A stretch of 64,000 nt of DNA from Paenibacillus riograndensis SBR5 (lineage in GTDB: Bacteria; Bacillota; Bacilli; Paenibacillales; Paenibacillaceae): assembly GCF_000981585.1 (NCBI RefSeq), contig NZ_LN831776.1:5997187-6061186 (forward strand), given 5' to 3'. Below the pieces are notes generated by a model that saw nothing but the letters and a program-made list of their open reading frames with translations, made no database searches and was not told where the DNA came from. The position numbers and the translations under genes are program-made. Below are positions 55,396 through 63,723 of the stretch, piece after piece (the stretch's first letter is position 1; the number at the start of each line of letters is the position of its first letter).

Positions 55396-56088
55396 TTACA
55401 GCTTTCCATATCCAAACAGGCTAAGAAACATATTAATGAAATCATTTGCTATTTGCAGGGACCAGGAATTCAATGGCCCGATCGTATAAGCGCTTAATCC
55501 GGGAATAAAGACAATAAGCAAAAAGATAAAGACCGTCCACTGCTCATACTGCTGCAGCTTGCCGCGGATCGGCCGCGGTGCGATATCCTCTACAATCCGG
55601 TAGCCGTCCAGAGGCGGCAGCGGAATCAGATTAAACAAGAACAAGAAGAAATTGAACGGAATGAACATGCCGAAGAACCAGTAAACTGCTCTTAACAATT
55701 GTTCATTGGCAATGGAATCCATTACCCCCGTTGCATAAAGTGCAGCATAGATCAGCGCACCGATAATCCCCAGCAAAAAATTGCTGAGCGGTCCGGCTGC
55801 GGACACAATAACCCCCATCAGCCGGGGCCGGCTGAAGTTGTCGCGGTTCACCGGAACCGGACGTGCCCAGCCGAATCCGGCAATGAGCAGCAGGATTATA
55901 CCGAACAGATCAAAGTGAACGGCCGGGTTCAGCGTCATGCGGCCAAGCAGCCTAGCTGTCGGATCGCCGAACTTATTGGCAAAGTACGCGTGGGCGAACT
56001 CATGCACAGTAAATGCGATCACAATCGTAATCAGAAAAAACGGAAGCTGCTGCAGGGGATATACTAGAATTCGATCAAGTGAATCCAT
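55396..56088 (-). CDS. Site-2 protease family zinc metalloprotease
   Basis: A 230-residue M50B membrane protein (YwhC/rhomboid-independent type) with HEFAH in the first membrane segment (HExxH zinc site) and NLIPLPPLDGYRIVE as the third ligand motif. Five or six transmembrane helices; no PDZ or CBS domain, so it is the minimal form. Substrate unknown. ATG 56088 is 2 bp after the prmA stop, with AAGAGG as the ribosome site inside prmA, so it belongs to the prmA unit; B. subtilis lacks it at this position. Confidence 0.92.
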   Translation of the reverse strand: MDSLDRILVYPLQQLPFFLITIVIAFTVHEFAHAYFANKFGDPTARLLGRMTLNPAVHFDLFGIILLLIAGFGWARPVPVNRDNFSRPRLMGVIVSAAGPLSNFLLGIIGALIYAALYATGVMDSIANEQLLRAVYWFFGMFIPFNFFLFLFNLIPLPPLDGYRIVEDIAPRPIRGKLQQYEQWTVFIFLLIVFIPGLSAYTIGPLNSWSLQIANDFINMFLSLFGYGKL

Positions 56089-56090
56089 CT

Positions 56091-57152
56091 TTACCTCTTT
56101 CCGGCTGTAAACGCCACCCAGTCTTCTTCACGGGATACTTCCATAATCTCAAAACCGGAAGACACCAGCGCTTTCGCCACGACCTCTTCCTTATCCTTAT
56201 AAATACCGGAGGTAATATAGATTCCACCCGGCTGCAGGGCACGGTAGACATCATCCGTGAACAGTACAATAATCTCCGCTAAAATATTGGCGACCACAAT
56301 CTTCACCGGGAGAGTAACGCCATACGCCGCTTCGCCCGCCAAACCGGATGAATCCACCCCGGTATCCACCGGATGGCCAGGTCTGGCCGAAGGCCACATC
56401 TCACCGGCCGCCGTATCCAGCGCCCGTTCGCCGCCGCCCAGCAGCGACAGAAGGTCGCTTTCCTTAACGGCAATCTTATCCTGCAGCCGGTTCAGCGCCA
56501 CATTCTCGCGCGCACTGTTCACTGCCACCGGGTCCAGATCCAGCGCCAGCACCGACTTTGCCCCCAGCAGAACTGCACCTACGGCAAGGATGCCGGAGCC
56601 CGTGCCAACGTCGATCACCTCTTCGCCGCCTTCGATATGCTGCTCCAATGCGCGCAGGCACAGCGCCGTGGTCGGATGGGTTCCGGTTCCGAAAGCCATG
56701 CCGGGATCAAGTTCAATAATCTTTTCAGCAGCGTCTACAGGGGTGTATTCTTCCCAGGTCGGCTTAATCGTCAGCCTGTCTGATACACGCAGCGGCTTGA
56801 AATACTGCTTCCAGGCATGCGCCCAATCCTCCTCATCCACCGTTTTCCAGGAAATCAGCGCCTTGCCGGGATCAATCCCGAACCCGCGCAGCTCTGCAAC
56901 TCTCGGAGCAAGTTCTTCTATAATATCATCCATGGAGACAGCTTCGGCAAAATAGCCTTTAATCACAGCTTCCCCTTCAGGGATATCATTGAGCGGTTCG
57001 TCGTATAATTCACCGTAACGGGTGTCCCGTGCTTTGTTCAGCGTCCCCGATTCCTCAATGGAAACACCGCCTGCTCCGGCTTCATACAGCAGATTGGATA
57101 TCATCTCCTGTGCTTCTTCTGTTGTATGTACCGTCAGTTCGTGCCATAACAT
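56091..57152 (-). CDS. prmA: Ribosomal protein L11 methyltransferase PrmA
   Basis: SAM-dependent enzyme that methylates L11, 353 residues, against about 310 for most homologues. N-terminal substrate-binding domain MLWHELTVHTTEEAQEMI; methyltransferase motifs DPGMAFGTGTHPTTALCL, VIDVGTGSGILAVGAVLLGA and VVANILAEIIV. The excess is an insertion of about 40 residues (GGGERALDTAAGEMW to AAYGVT) before motif IV. ATG at 57152 follows AGGAGGA in the AAAACTTTTAGGAGG leader; an 11-residue extension was rejected. Confidence 0.95.
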   Translation of the reverse strand: MLWHELTVHTTEEAQEMISNLLYEAGAGGVSIEESGTLNKARDTRYGELYDEPLNDIPEGEAVIKGYFAEAVSMDDIIEELAPRVAELRGFGIDPGKALISWKTVDEEDWAHAWKQYFKPLRVSDRLTIKPTWEEYTPVDAAEKIIELDPGMAFGTGTHPTTALCLRALEQHIEGGEEVIDVGTGSGILAVGAVLLGAKSVLALDLDPVAVNSARENVALNRLQDKIAVKESDLLSLLGGGERALDTAAGEMWPSARPGHPVDTGVDSSGLAGEAAYGVTLPVKIVVANILAEIIVLFTDDVYRALQPGGIYITSGIYKDKEEVVAKALVSSGFEIMEVSREEDWVAFTAGKR

Positions 57153-57236
57153 GTGTGTGGGTCCTCCTAAAAGTTTTGTAACCATTGAACATTTAACAGT
57201 ATACCATTTCTTGCCCGGGTAGCGCCAAACTGCCCC

Positions 57237-57815
57237 TCAGTTCCCCGAACCCTGTTGACTGCTGCGGCAAAAGCAATCCGCCGTATGGTCATCCACCATG
57301 CCGGACGCCTGCATAAACGCATAGCATATGGTGGAGCCGACAAACTTCATCCCCTTTTTCTTCAGCGCCTTGCTCATCTGGTCAGACTGCGGACTTGTAG
57401 CCGGAACCTCGGATCTTGTCTTCCACTGGTTAATCACCGGCTTTCCGCCCGTAAAACTCCAGAGGTAATTTGCAAAACCGCCCGCTTCCCGGCTAATCTC
57501 CTGAAACACTACAGCATTTTGAATGACCGCTTGAATCTTCAGCCGGTTGCGGATAATTCCCGTGTCCTGCATTAAAGCTTCGATTTTGGCTTCGTCATAC
57601 AGCACAATCTTCCCGGGGTCGAATCCGTCGAACACTTCACGGAAGTGCTCCCGTTTTTTCAAAACCGTATACCAGCTCAGCCCGGCCTGCATGCCCTCCA
57701 GCATCAGCAGCTCGAACAGCTTTCGGTCGTCGTACAGGGGCTTGCCCCATTCCTCATCATGATAAGCAATATACAGCGGGTCTTCATTGACCCAGTCACA
57801 GCGTGTAATCTGCAA
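57237..57815 (-). CDS. tag: DNA-3-methyladenine glycosylase I (Tag)
   Basis: Base-excision repair glycosylase for 3-methyladenine, 192 residues. The zinc ligands fit the family: N-terminal CDWVNEDPLYIAYHDEEWG (Cys, His) and C-terminal DDHTADCFC (His, Cys). LSWYTVLKKREHFREVFDGF is the helix-hairpin region. The start is probably TTG at 57815, behind AAGGAGAG with slightly long spacing; other starts are possible. Confidence 0.95.
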   Translation of the reverse strand: MQITRCDWVNEDPLYIAYHDEEWGKPLYDDRKLFELLMLEGMQAGLSWYTVLKKREHFREVFDGFDPGKIVLYDEAKIEALMQDTGIIRNRLKIQAVIQNAVVFQEISREAGGFANYLWSFTGGKPVINQWKTRSEVPATSPQSDQMSKALKKKGMKFVGSTICYAFMQASGMVDDHTADCFCRSSQQGSGN

Positions 57816-57924
57816 AATTAGGCTCTCTCCTTTTTCAGCTATATGCCACAGAATCAAATTAATAATACCAGTTCAAAACCCTCCCTTACCATACGCACGC
57901 AGCAGGGATTCGTGGCAAAATAAA

Positions 57925-57960
57925 GAGGCGTCCGCACCCGTCATGGGTTCTGGACACCTC
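57925..57960 (-). terminator. Terminator of the ECF sigma/DUF4179 operon
   Basis: Stem GAGGTGTCC / GGACGCCTC (one G-T wobble) with an inner AACCC/GGGT pairing, followed on the minus strand by TTTATTTT. Confidence 0.8.
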
Positions 57961-58009
57961 CAAGCTTTTAAAAAACGGTTTCTTCCTTATCCTAATCTTC
58001 ACTGAGAAT

Positions 58010-59668
58010 TTAAGGCTGCAGCTGGACCCGCGTCTCTTTATCGGGATCGTCAGTCGTGTAATAGTACATATAGACAGAAGCCTCTGTGTCTTTGAAGTCC
58101 TTATAGACATCAATGGATTTATTGTTCCCGTCCCCGCTGAAACCGGGGGTTACAGGTCTGCCGGGAAGATTGTCGTAGCTCTCGCCCAGATGGGTCTGGT
58201 TGATCCCGCCAAAATGAGGGTCTTCACTGCCCGTTTCGACGTACAGATCTTTTCCCTGCATGTAATACGTCCACTTCACCGGATAACCGCCAACTTCGCG
58301 GATCAAGGTCTGCTTCTCCGTGGATATATTCGTTAAAAGTGTCGGGGCTTTATCTTCGGTATGAATCGTGACTTTATATTTGCCGACAAAAGTAATCGGC
58401 GTGCTCTCGTTAACCAACAATCCTGGAGGACGCTCAAAACGAAGATTAAGCAGCTTGGAGTCCTCCTTGGAATATCCAAAGTATCTCCCCTCAAGCGTTT
58501 TGCCGCTTACTTCTAAATAATATTTTTGATACGGCATCTGCCGTCTGAAGCTTTTGCCCTCAGTTCTTATCGAGAGACGGATTTGCGTGGGAGTAACCGA
58601 CAATTTCTCAATGGTGTTATCAGTGTCGCCCGTCTCCAGCGGAAGCTTCAGCGCCTGTATATGCGTTCCGCTTTCCATCTGTTTTTTACTTAATTCCAGC
58701 TCAAAGTTCCATGGCCCGAAAATGTTCTGTTCCTGCTTAGTGTACTCCAGCTTGAAGGTCGTCTGCCCAGCAGCAATATCGTCTGTCTTTAAATACTGAT
58801 TCATCTTGTATTCCCCGTGCTCTCCCGGTTCACCGAAAGTGCCGCCAGACAAATCTTTTACCCTGGTTGTGCCGTTGTAGGCAACAATCTGCGGAAATAT
58901 CCCTTTCGGGTTCATAGGATCATCGAATGTAACCGCCGAGGAGAGCAGCAGCTTGTCTTTGCTTTGGGCAAAGGGCCGGATTTCCACTTTTTTCATGCCT
59001 TCCTTGCCTATTGGAAAGCTCTGCATCTCCAGAGACCCGATATCCAGCGGAATCTCCAGATCCTGCGTGCTTGTGGCTGTCACCGCTTCTGCTGTCAAGG
59101 TTACCTGCTCTGTATCCTGCCCGGGTACCCAGTCACTTTCGAAATAGCCGTTGTAACGCTGGTTCTCCTCATCCCATTGCTCATAGTTATACTCATTATC
59201 CGTCTCCTTCGTCCCCTGTAAGGTCATTCCTTTTACATGCCAAAAATCGGTGCTTACATGTTTTCCGACATCCAGACTATAAAGAATGACCGTGCGGTTC
59301 TCATCCACAACGGCTGTCTGAAGCGTAAGCGTTACCCCGTCCTTCGTTATGGATTGACCCAGCCTCTGTCCCAGGTTCTGGTCCAATGCCGTCTGAATTC
59401 CCTCTTTGCTGCTTAAAAGGTTGCCCCAATTATAATGAATCGCTGCATATACAGGAGCCGCAACCACCAGCACACTAAGCGAGGCAGCCGCAGCAATTTT
59501 GCTCCAGCTTCGGGTCCGGCGGGAGCCCGCAGATGTGCTGCTGCCCCGCAGCCCGGAAGAACTGCGCTCTGCTTGTTCTATGCGTGTCCACATTTCCTCG
59601 AAATCGGGATATTTGACAGCTTTATCTTCATTTAATTGATGCTTGAGTGCATGCTCCAGCTTGTTCAT
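58010..59668 (-). CDS. DUF4179 membrane protein, likely anti-sigma factor
   Basis: A 552-residue protein: cytoplasmic N-terminus of about 55 residues (MNKLEHALKHQLNEDKAVKYPDFEEMW), one transmembrane helix at about 57-77 (SKIAAAASLSVLVVAAPVYA), then a large extracytoplasmic beta-rich region. Residues 80-180 match the DUF4179 pattern (DKNLGQ/DGVTLTLQTAVVDENRTVILY). Such proteins commonly sit after an ECF sigma gene in Paenibacillus and Bacillus and are thought to hold the sigma factor at the membrane. ATG 59668 follows AAAGGAG and overlaps the sigma gene by 41 bp. The stimulus is unknown. Confidence 0.85.
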   Translation of the reverse strand: MNKLEHALKHQLNEDKAVKYPDFEEMWTRIEQAERSSSGLRGSSTSAGSRRTRSWSKIAAAASLSVLVVAAPVYAAIHYNWGNLLSSKEGIQTALDQNLGQRLGQSITKDGVTLTLQTAVVDENRTVILYSLDVGKHVSTDFWHVKGMTLQGTKETDNEYNYEQWDEENQRYNGYFESDWVPGQDTEQVTLTAEAVTATSTQDLEIPLDIGSLEMQSFPIGKEGMKKVEIRPFAQSKDKLLLSSAVTFDDPMNPKGIFPQIVAYNGTTRVKDLSGGTFGEPGEHGEYKMNQYLKTDDIAAGQTTFKLEYTKQEQNIFGPWNFELELSKKQMESGTHIQALKLPLETGDTDNTIEKLSVTPTQIRLSIRTEGKSFRRQMPYQKYYLEVSGKTLEGRYFGYSKEDSKLLNLRFERPPGLLVNESTPITFVGKYKVTIHTEDKAPTLLTNISTEKQTLIREVGGYPVKWTYYMQGKDLYVETGSEDPHFGGINQTHLGESYDNLPGRPVTPGFSGDGNNKSIDVYKDFKDTEASVYMYYYTTDDPDKETRVQLQP

Positions 59669-60191
59669 AGTGTTCTCCTTTCCATTCCTGTTCCGGGATT
59701 CCAGTTTCCAGCAGCACATTCTTCATCAGCTTCAGACCCTTATGCAGCCTTGATTTGGCCGTTCCGAGCGGAATGGACAGGGCCTCAGATACTTCAGCCA
59801 GGCTGAAGTCATGCATGTACCTTAAGGTCAGCACCGCCCGGATTTTCACCGGGAGCCGCGAGAGATGGATCATCCACTCCCGGGAGGTTTCCTTTTGCTC
59901 AATTAATCCTTCCACTGTGTTCACCACACTTTTCCCTTGAAAAAAATGAAGATTCGCCGCCACCTTCTGCTGCAGGCTCCGCCGCCGCTTCAAATGATTC
60001 AGACAGGTATTTACCGTGATCTTCATCATCCAGGACTTGAGATATTCGACACTCTGCCAGTTGCTGCGAAAAACCGTAATGAAAATTTCCTGGCACAGAT
60101 CCTCGGCATCCGCCGCATCATGCACCATGTAATAGCAGGTCCGGTACACATCCTTATTGTAGGTTTCGAACAATTCCCGATTGTTCTCCAA
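59628..60191 (-). CDS. ECF-type RNA polymerase sigma factor
   Basis: A 187-residue sigma-70 family protein with only regions 2 and 4. Region 2: YNKDVYRTCYYMVHDAADAEDLCQEIFITVF and LKSWMMKITVNTCLNHLKRR. Region 4: LPVKIRAVLTLRYMHDFSLAEVSEALSIPLGTAKSRLHKGLKLMK, cited here in part (SLAEVSEALSIPLGTAKSRL). The start is TTG 60191 behind GGAGGG. Paired with the DUF4179 gene. A TGAACC-N16-TGTTAT element upstream may be its own promoter. Confidence 0.93.
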   Translation of the reverse strand: MENNRELFETYNKDVYRTCYYMVHDAADAEDLCQEIFITVFRSNWQSVEYLKSWMMKITVNTCLNHLKRRRSLQQKVAANLHFFQGKSVVNTVEGLIEQKETSREWMIHLSRLPVKIRAVLTLRYMHDFSLAEVSEALSIPLGTAKSRLHKGLKLMKNVLLETGIPEQEWKGEHYEQAGACTQASIK

Positions 60192-60223
60192 TTGTCGCCC
60201 TCCTCTCTTGTTCAGGTATCTAT

Positions 60224-60251
60224 ATAACAACTGAAGCTCGAAAAAGGTTCA
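60224..60251 (-). promoter_or_regulatory. Candidate autoregulatory ECF promoter
   Basis: Minus-strand TGAACC (60246-60251), 16 bp beginning TTTTTC, TGTTAT (60224-60229), about 35 bp before the sigma start. TGAAC-type -35 elements with a T run are typical of ECF promoters; the -10 is less certain. Confidence 0.5.
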
Positions 60252-60277
60252 TTTCAGAAGTCTTGCTCAAGAAAAAA

Positions 60278-60314
60278 GCAGCATGGCCTCCTTTCGTTAA
60301 AGGGCCCACGCTGC
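60278..60314 (-). terminator. Terminator of the PAS-MCP gene
   Basis: Minus-strand stem of about 16 bp with arms beginning GCAGC and ending GCTGC (a few mismatches), 4-nt loop, then six T. Confidence 0.88.
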
Positions 60315-60358
60315 CTATGTAGGATTCAAAACCCGTATTTAAGTACTTTGCGGAAGCA

Positions 60359-61270
60359 TCAGATGATATCCAGCACTTCACGCGCTTGATTGTCCAGCTG
60401 CTGGGCGGAGGCGGCAATCTCTGTAAACTCGCGGAGAGCTACTTCAATCTGCCGCTGGCTTTCTTCCACTGTACCCTGGACCTGGTCCATTCCTGTAGAC
60501 ATTCTGCCGATCTCCTCTGTGATCCCCTTGACGCTCTCCCGTACCTCGCTGATGGAATCCTGCACCATGGCCGACAGCTTCCGGACCTCCTTGGCCACCA
60601 CATCAAATCCCCGGCCGAATTCTCCGGCGTGAGCCGCTTCAATCGCAGCATTGAGAGCCAGCAGGTGAGTCTGTGAGGCAATATCACGGATCGTTTGCAC
60701 CACGCCTTGAATATCCCCGGCTTTACTCTGCAGATTGGCCAGCGTCAGGCTGTTCTCACTGGAGACCCCGGCAATTTTGTCAATGCTCAGCAGCAGCTCC
60801 CGGCTCCGGCCAATGCCTTGTTCCGCGCGCTGATTCAGGCTGTCGGCCATCTGCTGCATCCGTTCCACCAGATTGCTCATGTTAGTTTGTCTGTTGGTAA
60901 TATTGGTAGCAACCTTCGTCACACCAATGATCTGCTTGTCCGCCTCATCAAAAATAGGCATATAAGTAGCTTCCAGCCAAACCGAACCGCCCTCCGAGTC
61001 CATCCGCTCAATTTTATCCTGAAAGCTTTTGCCGGCAAGCAGGTCCTGCCAGAAAATTTCATAGTCCGGACTGTTCGCAAATGCCGGGAAACAGAAATCC
61101 CGGTGCTGCATCCCATACATATCCTCTGATCTGTATTTCATTGTACTGGCGAACACCTCATTGACATAAGCCACTCTGCGGTCAAGAGTGAAGCGGATCA
61201 GGGCCAGATTTTTCTCCAAGGCTTTTACAACGAGGGCATCTGTAACTTCCTGGGCTAATACATTGTCCAT
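60359..61270 (-). CDS. Soluble PAS-domain chemoreceptor-like protein
   Basis: A 303-residue protein with no transmembrane helix. Residues 20-125 form a PAS domain (RVAYVNEVFASTMKYRSEDMYGMQHRDFCFP, in part), the rest a short methyl-accepting signalling coiled coil. The hairpin tip is IRDIASQTHLLALNAAIEAA then HAGEFGRGFDVVAKEVRKL, the conserved CheA/CheW contact. Probably a cytoplasmic sensor feeding the chemotaxis kinase; PAS ligand unknown. ATG 61270 follows GGGGAG. Single gene with its own terminator, divergent from the SLH gene. Confidence 0.9.
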   Translation of the reverse strand: MDNVLAQEVTDALVVKALEKNLALIRFTLDRRVAYVNEVFASTMKYRSEDMYGMQHRDFCFPAFANSPDYEIFWQDLLAGKSFQDKIERMDSEGGSVWLEATYMPIFDEADKQIIGVTKVATNITNRQTNMSNLVERMQQMADSLNQRAEQGIGRSRELLLSIDKIAGVSSENSLTLANLQSKAGDIQGVVQTIRDIASQTHLLALNAAIEAAHAGEFGRGFDVVAKEVRKLSAMVQDSISEVRESVKGITEEIGRMSTGMDQVQGTVEESQRQIEVALREFTEIAASAQQLDNQAREVLDII

Positions 61271-61532
61271 CTGTGATTTCTCCCCGTAAACTCAATTTTA
61301 AATAACTGCGGTTCGCCTGTTATCATCATCAGGCTATATTCCATATTAACGGTAAATTCGACCGATTGGTTTACAAAAGTAAGAATATTCTCTAACTAAA
61401 ACCCGATCAGCCGAAACTTTTGTCTATCATTGTCGAAATTTGTTTAGAGTTTGTTTAGAGCCATCTGATAAAGTGATTTCACTTACTAATTTATTTCTAC
61501 TACTTTATTTCTACTACTGAGGAGGATGCTTT
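61271..61532. promoter_or_regulatory. Divergent spacer with palindrome and tandem repeats before the SLH gene
   Basis: Holds TTTGTTTAGAG twice in tandem (about 61438-61459), the palindrome AAGTGATTTCACTT (61471-61484), and a perfect 14-bp tandem duplication TTTATTTCTACTAC (61490-61503 and 61504-61517) ending 2 bp before the AGGAGG of the SLH gene. Promoter hexamers are not clear. Confidence 0.45.
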
Positions 61533-63611
61533 TTGAACAAACAACAGATTGCACGTTCTTTGCTGGCCATCACGCTTTTGGCGGCCCCTCTGGCATCGCC
61601 AAAGGCGAATGCCGCAGCCCTGTTCTCTGATATCAACAACTCCTATGCAAAAGAAGCCATATTGGAGCTGCTTGATAAAGGCATCATCAGCGGAATTGGG
61701 GACAACAGGTTTGATCCCGCAGGCCAGCTTAAACGGCAGGATTTTGCGGTTATTCTGGCAAAAGCGCTAAGCCTCGATACCACAACTGTACCTTCCGTTC
61801 CCACATTCACCGATGTGCCTAAGAACAGTTATGCCTACAATGCTGTAGAGGCTGTCTATCAGGCCGGATGGATTAATGGTCCGGGAAATGGCCGGTTCGC
61901 CGCCGGCAGCCCGCTGTCCAGACAGGATATGATCGTAATTTTTGTAAGGGCTCTGGGTATTGAGGCTTCGGACAAAAGCTCCTTCCTGCCCTTTGCCGAC
62001 AGCGCAAAAATCGCCGATTATGCCAAGGCTTCAGTTGCTGCCGCACTAGAATATGGCCTCATCCAGGGAGAGGGCGGTAATTTATTCAACCCGGCCGCAA
62101 ATGCGGACCGCCAAAGCGTAGCCCTGGTTGCCTCCAAGTTCATTAAGGTCAAAGAGGCGGCTGCAACTCCTGCACCCCAAGCTACGCCTACTGTGACTGC
62201 GACACCAACCGTTACAGCTTCACCACAGCCGACCGCCACTCCTTCCACAGTGTATACATCTGTTTATTATCCGGAGCAGACCGCCACTCCTTCGCCGGAG
62301 CCGACGCCTGTTCCTACACCAGAGCCGACGCCTGTTCCTACGCCGGAGCCGACGCCTGTTCCTACGCCAGAGCCGACGCCTGTTCCTACGCCAGAGCCGA
62401 CGCCTGTCCCTACACCAGAGCCGACGCCTGTTCCTACACCGGAGCCGACACCTGTTCCTACGCCGGAGCCGACGCCTGTTCCTACGCCGGATACAACAGC
62501 GCCTGAAGTTGACGCAGCAAAATTCGCGGCCGTTGACAACTACAACGGAACCTTCGATCAATTATTCGGAGCTGAATCTGCCGTAAGTGAAGAAGGAGCA
62601 GTGGTCCAAGCTTATCCATGGAATGACTTTAACGAAAATGGTCTGGTTGACGCGGAAGAGCTTTACACAGCCATGCCACTGGGTGTTAGCCTTGCTGATG
62701 GCTCCGTGCCTGCTGCGGACATCGGTGATCTATCAGCCGGATACTATACTGTCCTAATTACCGCTACTGATTCAGAGGGAAATGAATCTTCCAAAGATGC
62801 GGAACATGCTTTCAGCTTTTCATTGACCAAAAATGAAGCACCTGATATAACCGCTCCTGAAGTGGATGTGCTCAAGTTTACGGCTGTTGATAACTATAAC
62901 GGGACGCAGGACCAGCTTACCGGCGCCGCTGCCGCAATTAGTGAACAAGGCGCAGAAGTGAAAGTGTACAGTTGGAATGACGTGAACGAAAACAGTCAGG
63001 TTGACGAGGGTGAATTAGGGGCTGCCCTTTCTGTGGGCACAAGCGCTGAAGATGGCTCTGTGGCTGCAGCGAACATCGGTGACCTTCCGGCAGGCAATTA
63101 TCATTTTGTGATTACAGCCACGGATGCGTCCGGGAACGAATCAGCGAAGGATGCGGAACATGTTATAGAAATCACACTGCAAAAATCGGCAGCTCCGACC
63201 CTGCCTTCCCTAATCTACGGATTTGATGGCGGCGGTGGCAGCAAAACGAAGTATTTTACACCTGGAAGCACAGCATCTACGATCCGCTTCGATTTTTTCA
63301 GCAGTGAAAAATTCACCAATGCGATTATAGAAGTAACCTTGGAGGGGCTGACCTTCAGCACCAATGATTACTATAACATCAGCGGCTGGGTTCATCCGAC
63401 CGCAGATCAGATCAGCAATGACGGGCACACACTCACTTTCACGGGTAACGCATCCGGTACTTCAGATATTTCCTTCGAGCTTCAAAGCAAGAAAATTCCC
63501 GCCGCTGGAACTTACTTGATTAAATACAGAGCGGATGCTGACGGAACAGGAACAGCCAAAGTATTCTCGGAAGAGCAATATATTACCTTAATTTCCGGTT
63601 CTCCGAATTGA
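61533..63611 (+). CDS. Surface protein with three SLH domains and PEPTPVPT linker
   Basis: A 692-residue exported protein. Signal peptide to about KANAAA; three S-layer homology domains (about 30-195: [63 protein letters not shown]) that anchor to pyruvylated wall polymer; a Thr/Pro linker with eight exact PEPTPVPT units (residues 255-318); two tandem domains of about 115 residues, each with a calcium-loop-like motif (D365[11 protein letters not shown] and [12 protein letters not shown]); and a C-terminal beta-rich domain with [15 protein letters not shown] start at 61533 behind AGGAGG. Likely displays its C-terminal domain on the cell surface; ligand unknown. Confidence 0.92.
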   Translation: MNKQQIARSLLAITLLAAPLASPKANAAALFSDINNSYAKEAILELLDKGIISGIGDNRFDPAGQLKRQDFAVILAKALSLDTTTVPSVPTFTDVPKNSYAYNAVEAVYQAGWINGPGNGRFAAGSPLSRQDMIVIFVRALGIEASDKSSFLPFADSAKIADYAKASVAAALEYGLIQGEGGNLFNPAANADRQSVALVASKFIKVKEAAATPAPQATPTVTATPTVTASPQPTATPSTVYTSVYYPEQTATPSPEPTPVPTPEPTPVPTPEPTPVPTPEPTPVPTPEPTPVPTPEPTPVPTPEPTPVPTPEPTPVPTPDTTAPEVDAAKFAAVDNYNGTFDQLFGAESAVSEEGAVVQAYPWNDFNENGLVDAEELYTAMPLGVSLADGSVPAADIGDLSAGYYTVLITATDSEGNESSKDAEHAFSFSLTKNEAPDITAPEVDVLKFTAVDNYNGTQDQLTGAAAAISEQGAEVKVYSWNDVNENSQVDEGELGAALSVGTSAEDGSVAAANIGDLPAGNYHFVITATDASGNESAKDAEHVIEITLQKSAAPTLPSLIYGFDGGGGSKTKYFTPGSTASTIRFDFFSSEKFTNAIIEVTLEGLTFSTNDYYNISGWVHPTADQISNDGHTLTFTGNASGTSDISFELQSKKIPAAGTYLIKYRADADGTGTAKVFSEEQYITLISGSPN
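62295..62486 (+). repeat. 24-bp minisatellite encoding PEPTPVPT
   Basis: Eight in-frame 24-bp units coding PEPTPVPT without interruption; units differ only at third positions (for example CCGGAG/CCAGAG, ACG/ACA, GTT/GTC). Likely length-variable between strains. Confidence 0.92.
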
Positions 63612-63652
63612 GTACAGCTCCAGGGTTCCAAGCGTAAAGAAACCAAAAGTCA

Positions 63653-63695
63653 GGGGGAGTCCCACGGGTCTGAACATCTCGTATGGGGCTCCCCC
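63653..63695. terminator. Terminator between the SLH and DUF2935-like genes
   Basis: Arms GGGGGAG (63653-63659) and CTCCCCC (63689-63695) with inner CCCA/TGGG pairing. The minus-strand side continues into TGACTTTTGGTTTCTTT, the plus side into GATCTT; probably serves both convergent genes. Confidence 0.65.
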
Positions 63696-63723
63696 GATCT
63701 TCATCTGATTAATTTCTGAATGT

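Noticed and set aside
62220..62561. Minus-strand Arg-rich and Gly/Val-rich frames
   Set aside because: They are antisense translations of the 24-bp PEPTPVPT minisatellite.
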